From contig SRKS01000002.1 of NCBI GenBank assembly GCA_004802645.1, positions 1,240,001-1,304,000 of the forward strand: a DNA stretch of 64,000 nucleotides, given 5' to 3'. The notes under the pieces were generated by a model. It did not search any database and had not been told where the DNA came from. It was given only the letters and a program-made list of their open reading frames with translations. The position numbers were made by a program, and so were the translations under genes. Source of the DNA: Amesomyces nigricolor (lineage: Eukaryota > Ascomycota > Sordariomycetes > Sordariales > Chaetomiaceae). This document shows, one piece after another, positions 24,401 through 36,944 of the stretch. The stretch's first letter is position 1; every line of letters begins with the position of its first letter.

Positions 24401-26779
24401 GTGAAGAGACTCTGCGAGTTCTGCAACATTTGAAAATTCATAAGTGCTGAAATCCTTCTTATGAGAGGCCTTCACCGGCATAAAACGGAAAAGAGAAAGG
24501 CAAACTGGCGACGAGAGACGCGGTCAACAGCGAGCGAGGAAGACATGAGGGGAGCTCTGCGCACCGTAGCAACACCGGTCTCCTCTCTTCCCCCCTCTTC
24601 TCTCGTTGCCGCTCCTCAGCCTTCATGCGCTGGCAAACCATCCGCCGTCAGCTGCCCAATGCCCGTTCTAAGGCTGCAGGGAGTCGGGGGGAAGAGTGTT
24701 TGTACTTCGTACGCTCCGCCAAAACCGATCTGTTAACTCTTCCTGCTCTCCTTGCTTCCGCATGGCATGACTGTTGTTTCAGAAGAACTGTGGCAAAGTG
24801 TATCTGGTGTCTGTGGTTGGATCGGCGCAAGATTGCGACTTGGACACTTCGCAGCTGAACGGCATGGAGCGACAGCTTGGATCTAGCCGAGGCGGTGCAC
24901 GCTCAGTTGGAGGAGTGATAACGGATTATCATCAATGTGGGCACGTGTTGATGGGAGCTGATATCTTTTTGCTTGTTCTTTGGGTTCTCCGTGAGGGCTT
25001 GTCATTCGTAGCCAGACGGATGCTTCACCCAGCTTCCTTGACGTCCTACCTCAGGTGTACCATGGAATGAGGTGATGATGATTGCGGCGGTCACAAAGGG
25101 GAGCAATGCGAGCATTCATGTTCCTCTACCAACTCTCCGCGAAGGGTAGAGACATCTTACCATCCCGCCAGGGGAGGAGCACACGGTGGTTGGGAGAGCA
25201 TCCGTGCTGGCAACACTCAAGGCTGACGGGAGGGACGGCAGTGTTTGACTCCTCTCGGATGAAAGAATGGCCACTGCCACGCGTTGAGTTGAGCAAACTT
25301 GGCGAGTCCCGCCAGCAGGTGCCTGGCATAAACAGCAGAAAGGAGTGATGGTGGTGGACAGCAGAGTCCAGGTCAGGAGGAAGGGCAACTCGGCTGCCAC
25401 CTCCAGCCCATTGAGATCCGAGTTGAGCCTTCCTTAATATCACGATGTGCCGTTCCGTCTGGGCTGTTAGTGCAGCCCAATGCAGAGTTTTCTCCCTCTT
25501 GCGTCTGCCCCTACTGCAGCATCCCTGTCGACAAATCCCCATCGTCCCCGTCACAGGCAATCTTTCGGCATTGAAGCAACCTGGAGATGCTATGATGTGG
25601 TGTTTTGAGAAAGATTTACAACTTCAGTAAGACATCTAATTCTTTGTACGCTCAAATCAACTCCAAGTACCCTATATTGAAATTGTCGTCATTCTTTTTG
25701 GAAATATGAGGCTCGGATGCCATGGGATTCAAGGGAGGTACGATTGATGTTCAGGTGGAGTTGGACGTTCAGTTTTTTTTTTCCAGCTCCCAGATAAGCA
25801 CGGAATCTGGTAGCGCGCCATTATTTACAGTTCGTGGCTCTTAGAAGAGGTATTCAATTTGGGGAACTAAACTGGCGACTGGAAAGAGTCTCCAAGGAGA
25901 CGAACACTCGAGACGAAGGGGCATTTAGAGTTAATGCCGACAGATCTCCAAACAGCAAAAGTACACACATGCTGCCTTGACCGCAATTAACACACACATC
26001 CACGTTTGATGTGGGTTACCTTACAGTCCCGCCAATTCCGAGTTCTGCAGACAACGCCACACTCCAGGGTGTTCCGTAGTCTAACATCGCTGCACCGTTC
26101 CTGGCTCCTTGTGACTGTACAGTTCTTGTGACACTCCCGAGTAGCCTCGACGACAGATATTTAATATGTACATGTACCAGAACACATAGCTATCTGCTGG
26201 CCAATATCTACCACCAAGAACCGCCCATTACCCAACATTGCACCGAGGTTGAACAGGTGTGGTTTATCAGCATAGTTCCAAATGATAATCCCAGTGAAGC
26301 AGCAAAATCATGAGTATAAAGGAGAAAGTGACGAGAAGATCAATTAAAGTCAAATCGGTATCTAGCGTTGAAGCGTGCCCATCCCTTCCGTTCCCAAACC
26401 GGGTTCGTACGCCGTCTTGTCTCGCCCATGAAAAGGCATTTAAGAACAAGCACTGCAAATGCATCCATCCATCCTCCTTGTGCATTCGCACTTGTAACTC
26501 CAGTCCCATCTTTCTTCTCTCATGAACATCATCAAAACAAAACTGGGCGTAAAAAGTAAAAAAGGGGGCCAAGTCAACCTCCTCCGTCTAGATCGAAGCT
26601 TGCGCAACAACCAACCCACCCCAGCCGACGACAGAAACCAACACTCTCAAGAGCAGCGCGCGAAGAAGTAGTGCAAAAACAGGTCTAACGATCCCCCGTG
26701 GCATGCCAGCCCATCTCAACCTCCAAATGCTCAGCAGAACTGTCTCCCACCATCACCCCATCCCGAAGGCCTCAAATCC
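18490..26779. other. 8.3-kb gene-free region upstream of the Myb gene
   Basis: No conserved coding sequence is visible on either strand. The part next to 18490 must hold the promoter and leader of the Myb gene; the part near 26100-26779 probably holds the 3' region of the O-GlcNAc transferase gene. The middle contains many short overlapping open frames with random-looking composition. One frame at 23550-23744 would encode a 64-residue peptide with a hydrophobic N-terminus, listed among the findings. Long non-coding upstream regions are common for fungal developmental regulators, so regulatory DNA or a long spliced leader is the likeliest content. Confidence 0.45.
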
Positions 26780-29700
26780 TCAAAGATATATATCCCCTCC
26801 CTCCCCCCTCTCCCACCTCCCCCAAGCAATCCCATACGCCTCCTCCAAGTCCCTAACCCACCGTTGCGTATCAAAAAGCGCACAACTCCACTTACTCTTA
26901 AATAACACCCTTCTCAATTCCGCCAGCCTCCCCACCCCCTCCCTATACTCCTCCCTATCGCGATACCCCAACCCATTCGCCAACCGCACCGCAAACTCCT
27001 CATACTCGCCCTCATCCCTCGCAATCAACTCCCCCGCGGCCCTCTCCCCCTCCTCCCCTCTCGGCAGCGCCCCCCTCAATATCGACGCCGCCATGCGTGA
27101 GCACATCTTGTACTCGTACCGCGGCAGCGTCAGCAGCGGGGTGTTGGACCAGAGGATGTCTGCGGCGGTCGTGTGGGCGTTGCACTCGGGGGTGTCGAGA
27201 AACAGGTCGCAGACGCGCGCGCGTGAGATGTGTTGTTGTTTGGGCGCCACGTCGGTGAAGATGATGCGCGAGGCGACACCCTCGCCCGACCACTCGCGCG
27301 CGGTGCGCCGCAGGTGCGTTTCGCCGAGCTCGGGGAAGCGGAGCAGCCAGAGGTAGGCTTTGGGGCAGGCTGCGAGGATGCGCAGCCAGGAGCGGAAGGT
27401 GGTGGGGTCGATCTGGGGGGGTTTGTTAGTCTTGTTGCTCTGGACGAAGGGCGCTGGGCAGGGAACGTACCTTGTAGAGCTGGTTGAAGTTCCCGAGGAT
27501 GATGGCGTCGTCTGGGAGATTGGGAAACAGCTCCTTGCGCATGTTCCACCGCCTCCGCTGGTCCTCGTCCCACGTCAAGTCCCTCTCGTTGTGCCCATCT
27601 GCAGACTGCTTGTGATCACAGCAGAAAAAGGTGTCGCGGCAGAAGATGATGTTCTCCGAGTAGATCCAGTCCTCAGCATCAGCATCGGCTTCGTCACGGA
27701 ACACGTCCCCCAGCGTCAAGTTGTTGCGGTGCGGTCGGAGAGTCGACGGGGGGACAGCTGTCGTGTCGGCAAGCAGGTAATCGCACCATTCAGCCCCCAG
27801 CGTTCCCGCAAACCCCATGAACGACATCTGAATCGGAGCCGGACGGGCGGCGAAGACCTCGTTCCGCGCTCCACGGGTGTACCCGTTGAGGTTGACCAGG
27901 ATATGGATCTTGTCTTGGACGATCTGCTTAACTAGTCTATCCGGGGACCAGGTGCTCGCGTCGCGGAAGACAGGCGCCTCGCGTTCAATCTGCTGTCGGT
28001 GAACGGACCGATCGCTCGCCGTTGTCGCGTAGCAGAACGCCTTGACGCGTCGGGGGTTGTGCATTCCGAAGACAGACTGCATCAGATGTGCTAGAGGGTG
28101 ATTATTGAAATCGGACGAGACGTATCCGACATTCAAGTGAGGGCTCGGCGGGTCTGGTGGTTCGTACACGGTAGTAGGGATCCAGGGCGACCGGAGTGTC
28201 GAGAAAGATATCCTCAGCGCATTCCGCTGCGAGATCATCCGCACATCCTTGGCGGGAACGGGACAGGTGAAGGTGTGAAAGGGGAGGACCGTCGGTGCTG
28301 ACGGGACCGAGAGACTCGCAGGCGGTTTCGGCCGGCGGTACCCAGCGGGCGATGGAGCGCCCTTGACGTGTTTGTCCTGATACCAGCAGCGCATGGCAGC
28401 ACTCGTTGAGCGCTCGATCAGGCGCAGGATCCGATAGCCTTCCCCTGGCCGTCCAGTCCACTTTCGGAGTTCTTTGTCCAGATCGAGGTACGAGTCGGTG
28501 ATGCCAGCCCCAGCATCCCTCAGCTCCGCCACCAGCTGCGCAATCGTGTGATCTTGCAGAACACCACAACCCCACGTTGACGATTCCCTGAGCTGCTGCC
28601 CAACAATATCGACCACCCGTTTCATCAACCCGCTGCCCACGCCCAGTGTCTTGACGTCTCGAAGCATCCCCTTGTCGTCCACGTGCCACCTGTCATGCTT
28701 GCCACCTGCGAGTAGAACGCCACCACGACCCCTCCAGTCGCAGACCGAGTTGAGAGCAGTCGAGAGGCCACAGACAGCCTCGGCAAAATCTGGATTCGCA
28801 ATCACAGCCCGCTGGTAGTACTTGATGGCGTCATGGATTCGCCCTCTGTCCTTGACCGCATTCGCGAGGTTCGTAAGGGCGATGTCAAATGTCCCATCGC
28901 ATTTGACGGCCGCCTCATACATTCTGATGGCCAGGTCCAGTTGCCCAACGTCCTTCAACAGACTGCCCATGTTGGTGTGAAGGTGCACATGGTTTGGGTC
29001 CAGTGAGAGGCCGTACCGGTAGTACGCCAGAGCGAGCGACAGGCCGCTGCCGGGGACGATTCCAGGAATATCTATTTCCATTCCCCTGTCGGAGACCGAG
29101 AGGCGTTGCACCGGGCCGGCCTGCTGAACGCCTGTGAGGAGGATGCCGACATTGTTGGCTGTTGAGGGGCTCTCTTGGAGAGACAGGGACAAGTAGTACA
29201 GGGCCAGGATATCCCCGACCCCTGCGGATTGCCGTACAAGACCGGAGCTGGGGCCGTTGGATATCGCATCCTGAAAGATCTTGGCCAGGGAGAGCAGAGA
29301 ATTACTCGTCGTCGCCACCACCGATTTCTTATGCGCGCCCTCTGGGAGATGCTGAAGCCCAGGGAGGTGTCCGCCAGTCGAAGCGAACACATATTGAGCA
29401 GTATGCTTGGCTTTATCCGGGGCTAGAAGCAGTGGCGCGCCACGAAGGGAGAACGTGCTCAGTCCTGGCCCGGGATCTTCGGGCGCCAGGACAGTTTGTA
29501 TCTTCCGGATGAGTGACTTCGCGCCCTTGATTTGTTTCCCAGCACTGATTGTTACCACTTCTTCGAAAGCTCGCGCCGCGCGGTCGATCTCTTTCAGCGA
29601 GTAGAGGATGTTCCCCTTGGCGTGAATGAGCAGAATCATCCGGCCGTTCTCGCTCCCGGGAAGGGAATAGCCACTGGAACCAAAGCCAGGCGCATTGCTC

Positions 29701-31616
29701 TCCTCGGTCGCCGAAACAAAACGCTGCTCGGGGCTGTCGGTCTTGTCCGAGTCTAGTACGTAGGCATCGGAACTCGACTCTGCAAGGGTAACAGTCGAAG
29801 CCGTGTCTGCCTCGCTGGCAGTCTCGCTTGCTTGTTCCTGAGGTGCATCGGAACCTTGGATCCTAAGCGCATGCTGAATGCGCTCGATGGTGCGGATCGC
29901 CTCCTCGTTCCTGTGGGCCGAGCACAAGAGACTGACAAGATGCTCGACTGCTTCCAAATAGCTTGGACGTATTTTGATCGCTTGCTCCCAGTGTTGCTCT
30001 GCCTCATCCTGCCGGTTCAGGCAGTACAGCGTCGCTCCGATGTTAGAAATGGCCTCCACATGACTTCGGTCCAGGCCCACGATCCGCTTGAACCACTCCA
30101 GGGCTTCTTCATAACGCTCCAAGCCGAAATAAAGACAACCTCCCAGGAGCATCCCCTCGACCCACTTCCAACCACTTTGCTCGCACAGGGTTGACAGAAT
30201 TTCCAGCGACGCCCTGGCATTGAGAACAGGCGAGTTCATGTCGTGAATTGACCGCAGATGGTCATTCGAGTACGGGTTCCTGAGCTGCTCACGTCCGGTG
30301 AGCAAGTCTGACGAGATACCGTTGCCGAACGACCGAGCAATTGCCTCCTTGTGCGCCATGTGCAGCGCATAATTTGCCGTCGGATCACCAAAAGACGACA
30401 GGGGACGTGGCCTGTGTCCATTACCGGTCGGTGTGCTGGAAGGTTTTGGGTACAGCATCATCTTCGAAGATGACCTCGACTGGGAACTGCTGCGACCATG
30501 ACTGGCTTTTTTGGCGCTGGCAAGGTAGTGCAAGAGGTCATTGTAGGCCTTGTGGGCGCTTTGCAGAGCCCGCTCCCTAAAGCGTGTCGGTGAGCTCACA
30601 GCACCAGCGGGTTTCGGAAGGTATCCCACACCAGGCATCGTAGACATGGAGGAGTGCCGCCCGTGGTGGGCGCCATGGTGAACGGGTTGGCTAAAACCAT
30701 AATGGGCAAAGCCGTCATCAAGAGGTTGGCTCGGGAGTTGAAGATTGAAATGGTGGCCCGGTCCCAGCCTCGGGATATTGGCCTGAGGGTGATGAACTGC
30801 GGCTTGCGGGGACATGAAGACATTTTCCACCAAGTTTTGCGGCGTGTAGCCGTTTGCCAGCGGGATGAGAGTCTGGTACCCAAGACTGCCGTCCCTCCAC
30901 ACGGCAGGCTGCTGGTAGCCGCCTGGGCTGTAGACGGTTTGTGACAACGATTGGTGATACCCTGGACCAAGGAGAGGCTGCAGGCCGGGAGGCGGCTGGT
31001 AATTGTGTTGGAGAGGCTGCAGGTAGTATGCGCTCGAACTCGAATCCAGAGCTCCGATCGGCTGGCCCAGGCCCCATCCCCTTGATGCTTCCAGCGAGCC
31101 ATTCAGCCGCTCCATCCCATGGTCGAAGTGTGCTGTGGGTGTCACTACCGAGTAAGTCCAGGCATCTGTTGGAGGTTGTTGTTGCAGCAATCCGTCGACG
31201 ACCGGGGCCGATGCTCTCTGGACCACGGCTGTTGGATAGATCCTGGACGAGGCCGGCACAATCATGTGCTTCAAAGGTGGGGGACCTGAGGCCAGGTGTG
31301 TAAGTGACCCATCGTACCCATTGTCGATGGTCCCACTGGGAGTTTTGCGACGCAGGGTGTTTTCGGCCGGGTCATGGTGCTGCAGCCGGTTGAAGCTTGT
31401 TGCGATGCGGTGCAGGGCTGGGGCTTGGTGCTGAGCGCTGCGGATGGGAAACACACGGGGTGTTGAGTCGGCGCCTTGAAGAAGGTGCGTTGGTTGCAGT
31501 GAGAAGTGGAGTCCGTGGTGGTGTGAAGAATAGCCCGTCTTTAGATGGCCCTGGTGGTGCCCCGTGAAGTCGAGCTGGGGTGGCACCACCTGGTGTGTCT
31601 GTAGGAGGGGTAGCAT
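26780..31616 (-). CDS. O-GlcNAc transferase-like protein (GT41), TPR plus catalytic domain
   Basis: Two exons (31616-27471 and 27412-26780, 58-nt intron) encode 1592 residues, much longer than the roughly 1,000-residue animal enzyme. The first 430 residues or so are low-complexity, rich in His, Gln, Pro and Ser. TPR-like helices follow from about 450 to 1000 (for example the segment starting NRQDEAEQHWEQAI), interrupted by a Ser/Thr/Glu-rich insert. The catalytic region starts near 1160. It contains GYVSSDFNNHP with the conserved His at about 1173, NLNGYTRGARNE and RPAPIQ, and in exon 2 the sugar-nucleotide motif DVAPKQQH followed by DTPECNAHTT. The family transfers GlcNAc from UDP-GlcNAc to Ser/Thr of nuclear and cytosolic proteins; plant SPINDLY relatives use fucose, so the donor is not certain. 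A segment rich in acidic residues near 1310 looks like an insertion in the catalytic part. Confidence 0.9.
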
Positions 31617-34600
31617 CGTGAGAGATGCTCATCGAGAGTGACGAGAAACTGGAAAAAACGCAAGATTCCCAAGGACGAGACGATGAATCAGAGATCGTTT
31701 GAAGAGATAGGTGAATATAGCGGCCACCTGGTGCGAGATCAAGCCGGGCTTGTCCTGTCCTTGGCTGGTCAGAGCATTTTCGTGCTTGCCGTCGCAGTTG
31801 TCGCAGCCACGAACCGTGTCATCCAAGGGCCATTGAGCACTCAACTATCGAGACACCGCGGTTCAACTTCCATGGCCCAGCTAAGGCAAGATACGGCAAG
31901 GTACCTTAAGCAATGGAAGAGACCGAGCACGGCGGGGACTCTGCCAGCGCCGTCCAGCGCTCTCAACCATGCAATAAATGTGTGCTGGTCTGTCGATCCG
32001 CGATTCGTGGATCGATGGGCAGTATGTCGAAACCGCAACCGGGAGACTCCCAGGTCCCCTTCCTTGCTCGCAATAACACCAAAACTGGACCCCACTCTTG
32101 TTGACCAACAACAACGTCAGGTTCTTCGTTCGCTCGCTCGCTCTAATTCCCAAGCGGACCGGATTGCGCGGAGATGGCAGTGGATGTGTCGTCGAGAAAA
32201 AAAGGAACAAGGCGACAGAAAGGAGGGGCGCGATGGCGGGGGAGTCGAAGGAGATGCAGATCGACAGGACGAGGGAGCCAACTTGAGGGCCGGGAAGGAG
32301 CTAGAAGTCGCAGAGACCGTTGGACTGAGATGGGTTCCGTTAAATACCACTCTCCTCTCAGTTCAGGATTCTTTTGACACAACACACACACACACCTCAG
32401 GCATCAACCAATATGCATTTCCGAGCCCAGGGCGACAGCGACGTCGAGAGATGGAGGTTGACAGAGTGGAAGGAATCAACGCTGGAACCTGAAAATTCAC
32501 TGACTGGACAGGAAGCTGCACGACAGACAGCCTACGGGCGTGCCCGGGCTTAATTGCCCGGGCCGTACAGGGCAGGGTTCGTCCCGTTTTATAAGGGACC
32601 CCGGCCCAACGTCCCCACCGATGGACCCTCCACGCGTATCCAGGCCCGTGGGGGAGCTATGGAGGGGCCAGTGGCAGGCGCTAACGAGTTGCAGGCTTGC
32701 CGCACCCTGCACCTCAGCACCTGCAGCACCACCTGGCTCCCGGCCGAACAATCACAACGTCTCTTCCCACAACAGCCCGCTGATCTGGCATCCACCATCC
32801 CCAGCAAAAGTGAGCTGGGCAACGCCATGTCACCCTCCCGCGCATGGGTTGGCTCCGGGGTGTGCTTCCTCTTCATTACTCTGGCAATATCCAGCCAGGA
32901 AGCATGTTACAAACCTGATTCAACCCTGCCTCTTTTGTCTGAAATTGCCTGGAGATTTCTATGGTAGGCAGACGGAAATGGACCTAGAAGCAGCAAAGGT
33001 GCTTCGATGCCATCTTCTCTGCCACAGCATTTGTACTTGTGCGACTGGACCAGGCAGTTAGCTCCGCCCGTTGACCCCCCCATCCGCGTGGCGTGTGGCT
33101 ATCACCATCCACAAGAGACCGTCCCTGGTGGAACAGGGTAACCAAACGGTCAGACGGTCAGGCATGTGGCACACCGGGGCTTGAGGGAGGGTGTCGTGGA
33201 CGCCCAGGAACACAATCAGATGTCTCGTCCGCCTCGGAATCTTCTCTGACCGACCACGTTGATATCTCAAAACGACCTATTCCCCTCGCAGCAACAAGGG
33301 CTTCAAGCCATGCAGCTCACCGCAGGTTCTGTCCGTGGGTTACGAACCTCTTCTCTGACCCTCTCACTGCAGGTAGATCAGAAACATTGCATGCATCCGC
33401 ACTGAAGCCTGACCAGTCGCCCCGGGAATTGCCCGATCAGCACACCCACTGGCTGAAAACCAATCCTCGGCTCGCCTCTCGACATCCAAGGGCCAAGGCA
33501 CACCTTTCCGCGAGGCGTGACAGGCGGCCAATGCAGCCACCCATCCACTCAATGAAGGCAAGGCAAGGAAGACAAGTTGAGCAGTCACTCCCAACCGGGA
33601 GGGCCGGCACGCCTTTGGTCAACCAAACGGCTGGCCGGCATGGCATTGGTGGCCCCAGGCTCCCAGCTCTGAGCTGGGTCGTCATTCATGCCTCCCTTGC
33701 ATCTTCTTGCCGAGCTCTCTCTCTCTCTTCGCTTTGACGTCCTGAGAGAGAAGCGCCCAACAGCGTCTGAAAACGGCACGTATCCTCCTCAAAAAAAATT
33801 AAATTGAGAAGGCGGGCCGGAAAGGAAACGTTTCTTTGACGGTTTGACCCAGCCTGCCAACAACACCAGCCAGCCCGAAATCCCCTCCACCCCCCTCCTC
33901 ATCAACCACATCCTTGCTGATCCAAGAAGCCACCCTTGCAGCGGGAAGGGAGGGGTGTGGGGAACCTGCCGCCGCCAAATGGCAGCCAAGAACCAACCCA
34001 ACACCAAGGCGCAGCCGAAGACAGCTGAGGATGGAATCCGAAGAATGTCGAGCCGAGAATTGAACTCTGGGGTTGAAGAGAGGAAGGACTGCCTGTGGCT
34101 CTCATGTTGTCGAAGAACTTCCCTCCCTCTTTTCCGACCGAATCGGCAGATCTTACGACCCAGATATTCCTCTTCCTGGACTGAAACCATCCCGTTCACC
34201 ATCTCACTCCCAAAGATCTGCGCCGCTTGTCTGGCACATGGGGCGCGCCAAGCAGGCCAAACTTACGACGGACCTCCCACATCCACGTTGGCGCCAATAT
34301 TTGAACCAAGTTCCATCCCCCTGACTGCATCTTCGTCAGTGCGTCAGAGATCCCCCCTTTCGAACACCGCGGATGGAGACCAGAGAGTTTCACCCATCTC
34401 AAACGAGCCGGCCGTTTCTAGTAAAATAGATTAATATATTTCAAGCCTCGCCGTCAAGCAAATCTCACACCCAAGCAAGACCCAGTGCCGCCCGTTATCA
34501 CCGGGACCGTGTGCACAGTCATGCCCATACGAGGCTTGATCAACAATCACCCTGCACCAACCCGTTTCAACCATGCGCCGCGCACCAAAAAGGCTTCACA

Positions 34601-35641
34601 TCATCCACCTCTTCCGACGGATGAAGCGACTGGTTTCTTGTGTCTTATGTCTGAGATGCCACCAGCCCCAGGAGGCTGGCTGACCGACGGGTGTGGTAAG
34701 TGGTTCGGGCTTATAATGTCTTATTCACACTGCCGGTTTGATGTCCCTTGTTCTACATGTACATACAGGACACACACACGCTGCAACCCAACCCGTCCCA
34801 TTGCAGGCTGCGCCGCGCCGCGGGATGCGCTCAGCCACCCGAGACACAACGGGAGCAACTGTTGCGGGCGGTGGTGGACGTCGCACGAAAGCGTGACGAG
34901 CAGCCTGGCGAGGCCAGGGTAACATGCTCCCAGCGGCGGCGCCAGCCCTCAACTTCAATGCCTGGAGAAGGGTGAGTGGGAAGACGCCCGGCATTTGGAA
35001 GTCTGAACATGGAAAAAGGGGTGAGTGAGTCTCAGAACTGGACCAGTTCTGCATAACCAGCAGCACAGATCAAGCCACGTACACCTCAGATTATGCATCC
35101 TGTCGGAAGTAACTTGCTATGATTAGCACCTCGGGTATGGTAACTCGCAGATCCCGCAGCCCAAAACCATGGCATGTGCGTTGCACAACAGCCAAACAAT
35201 TGGCAGCATAGAAATGTCGACCTGAATATGGACCTTGGATTCCATAGCACGAGTGTGCCCACGAAAGCCATGGTGAGTAATAGGACGTCTGCATCGATCT
35301 TCCTGAACACAAAAAGCCGAGAGGACCATGGGGAGCGGTCGTTTCCGGAGTGAACGGTCAGGAGTTTTGGGGGTAGGAGAATGTGATGTTGTCAAGGTTT
35401 CCTCGAGGAAAAGGGGAGGGGGAAACCCGCGGATGAGGACTCCCAGGTTCGTATCGGTATCGCAGCAGACTCGTTGCTAGCACGACGAGCCGAGTTCGGG
35501 CAGGACCGCCACACACTCGGCCATGAAATCGTTCTTTTCATTTGATTTGCCGTCGTCTGGCAAGCCTGGTGTAAAGCAAGCCCTGAACTCCTAATCACAT
35601 GCCAAGAATTTCCCACAGACCGACCTTCGTTGTAGAAGAAT
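31617..35641. other. Spacer: promoter of the O-GlcNAc transferase gene and 3' region of rpl12
   Basis: I find no supportable gene in these 4 kb. The open frame at 31638-32492 (plus) starts just upstream of the transferase ATG on the opposite strand and has random composition, as do the frames at 33093-33737 and 33844-34434. A TATAAAA element reads on the minus strand near 32590, about 970 nt before the transferase start; it might mark a promoter with a long leader. The 3' region of rpl12 occupies the right end. Confidence 0.45.
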
Positions 35642-36469
35642 TTACTCCTCAGGAACTGCGAGACAGTCAGCAAACCGGTCCATGCCTGGCTCTGGGACTG
35701 ACAAGGCCAGATATGCCGAATGGGGGGAAACGTACTGTCGATCTCGCCCGCATCAATCGCCTCAGTGATGTCCCTCGGGCTCTTGCCGTCCACCTGGCAG
35801 CCAACGCTGAAAGCGGTGCCCAGAATCTCCTTGACACAGCCCTTCAGGTCCTTGGAGAAGGACTTGAACTTCATCGTCCTCGCAATCTCGATGATCTCGT
35901 CGAGGGCGACCGACTTGTTGTGCTTGATGTTCTTCTCCTTCTTGCGGTCGCGGGGGGGCTCCTTGAGCGCCCGGATGATGAGCGAGGAGGCTGTGGGGAC
36001 GACCGAGACGGCGGCTTGACGGTTTTGGATGGTGAGCTTGACGGTCACGCGGAGACCCTTCTGTATGCCGGGAAAAGTCGAATTCGTCAGAAAACCTTCG
36101 TCCCTCCCAATTCGAGAAAGTTGGGGCGCATCATACCCAGTCACCAGTCGCCTTGGCGATATCCTCACCGACCTTCTTCGGCGAGAGACCGAGAGGACCG
36201 ATCTTGGGAGCAAGAGCCGAAGAGGCACCGACCTCACCACCGGTCGCCCGGAGGTGGCTGCAATGAGAAATCGTCGTCAGTTTTCCGTTCGTTCTATCTC
36301 GTTCTTCTTGGCGGAGCGCATTCGCAATGGGCAGTCGTGCAGGAGGCGGAGGGAGGCAAGTCCTTACATGATCTTGATCTCGTTGGGGTCGAGCTTGGGA
36401 GCTGCACATGTCGCAAATTAGTGATCTTGACGGATGCATTGAAGCGAGCAACAGCAATTACTTACGCAT
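35642..36469 (-). CDS. rpl12: 60S ribosomal protein L12 (uL11)
   Basis: Five exons (36469-36466, 36401-36368, 36257-36137, 36060-35736, 35655-35642) give exactly 165 residues, the length of the yeast protein. The product starts MPPKLDPNEIK and ends GEIDIPEE. Conserved stretches include GGEVGASSALAPKIGPLGL, SPKKVGEDIAKATGDW, and ALKEPPRDRKK. The protein sits at the base of the ribosomal stalk with uL10 and contacts the GTPase-associated centre of the 25S rRNA. The first coding exon is only four bases (ATG C) and the last is 14 bases. All four introns have GT-AG ends, and the frame is continuous only with this splicing. No snoRNA box pair is visible in the introns. Confidence 0.97.
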
Positions 36470-36944
36470 GGTGACGGCTGGTTGTGAAGGACGGGCTCGG
36501 TGGTGTTGGTGGGAATGGGTGCAGCCGTGCCGAGTTCAAGACAACGAAATCGAAAAATCCCAGTTGTGGGTTTTCCCTGCCTGCCCTAAGAATTTGGGGA
36601 CTGTGGCTGAAAATTTTGGGACGAGCGGGGCAGCAGAATACTGCGCCACATTTCAATTCGCGGGGACTTCCTTCAGCCACATGGACCAAGGAGCAGCAGG
36701 GGTCCGGTAATTTACCTAGTACTTAACCACGTAAATTACAGTCCGCAAATCATGGAAGTTTAGCCTCTGACGCCTGCAATGGCATCACAACGTTGGGGAA
36801 CTGGTGTATTCCTTGATAATCTCAATTGCTATATATTACCGACGCTAGACAGTCACACAGCCATCTCTCTAATCATGCCCCCAGCCACCGCAACGTTCTC
36901 TACCTCTCCTCCTTACACCCTTCAACTCAGATCATTTTGATAAT
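36470..36944. other. Promoter of rpl12 and 3' region of sec23
   Basis: This 475-nt spacer holds the rpl12 promoter and the sec23 3' untranslated region. Two complementary 9-mers, GTAATTTAC (36707-36715) and GTAAATTAC (36731-36739), form an inverted repeat about 240 nt upstream of the rpl12 start. No gene is visible. Confidence 0.5.

Noticed and set aside
31638..32492. 284-codon plus-strand frame next to the O-GlcNAc transferase start
   Set aside because: Composition is random-like, no domain is visible, and it overlaps the expected promoter and leader of the transferase gene on the other strand.
35392..36240. Continuous 282-codon minus-strand frame in the rpl12 locus
   Set aside because: It reads through introns; the spliced structure gives exactly the 165-residue ribosomal protein.
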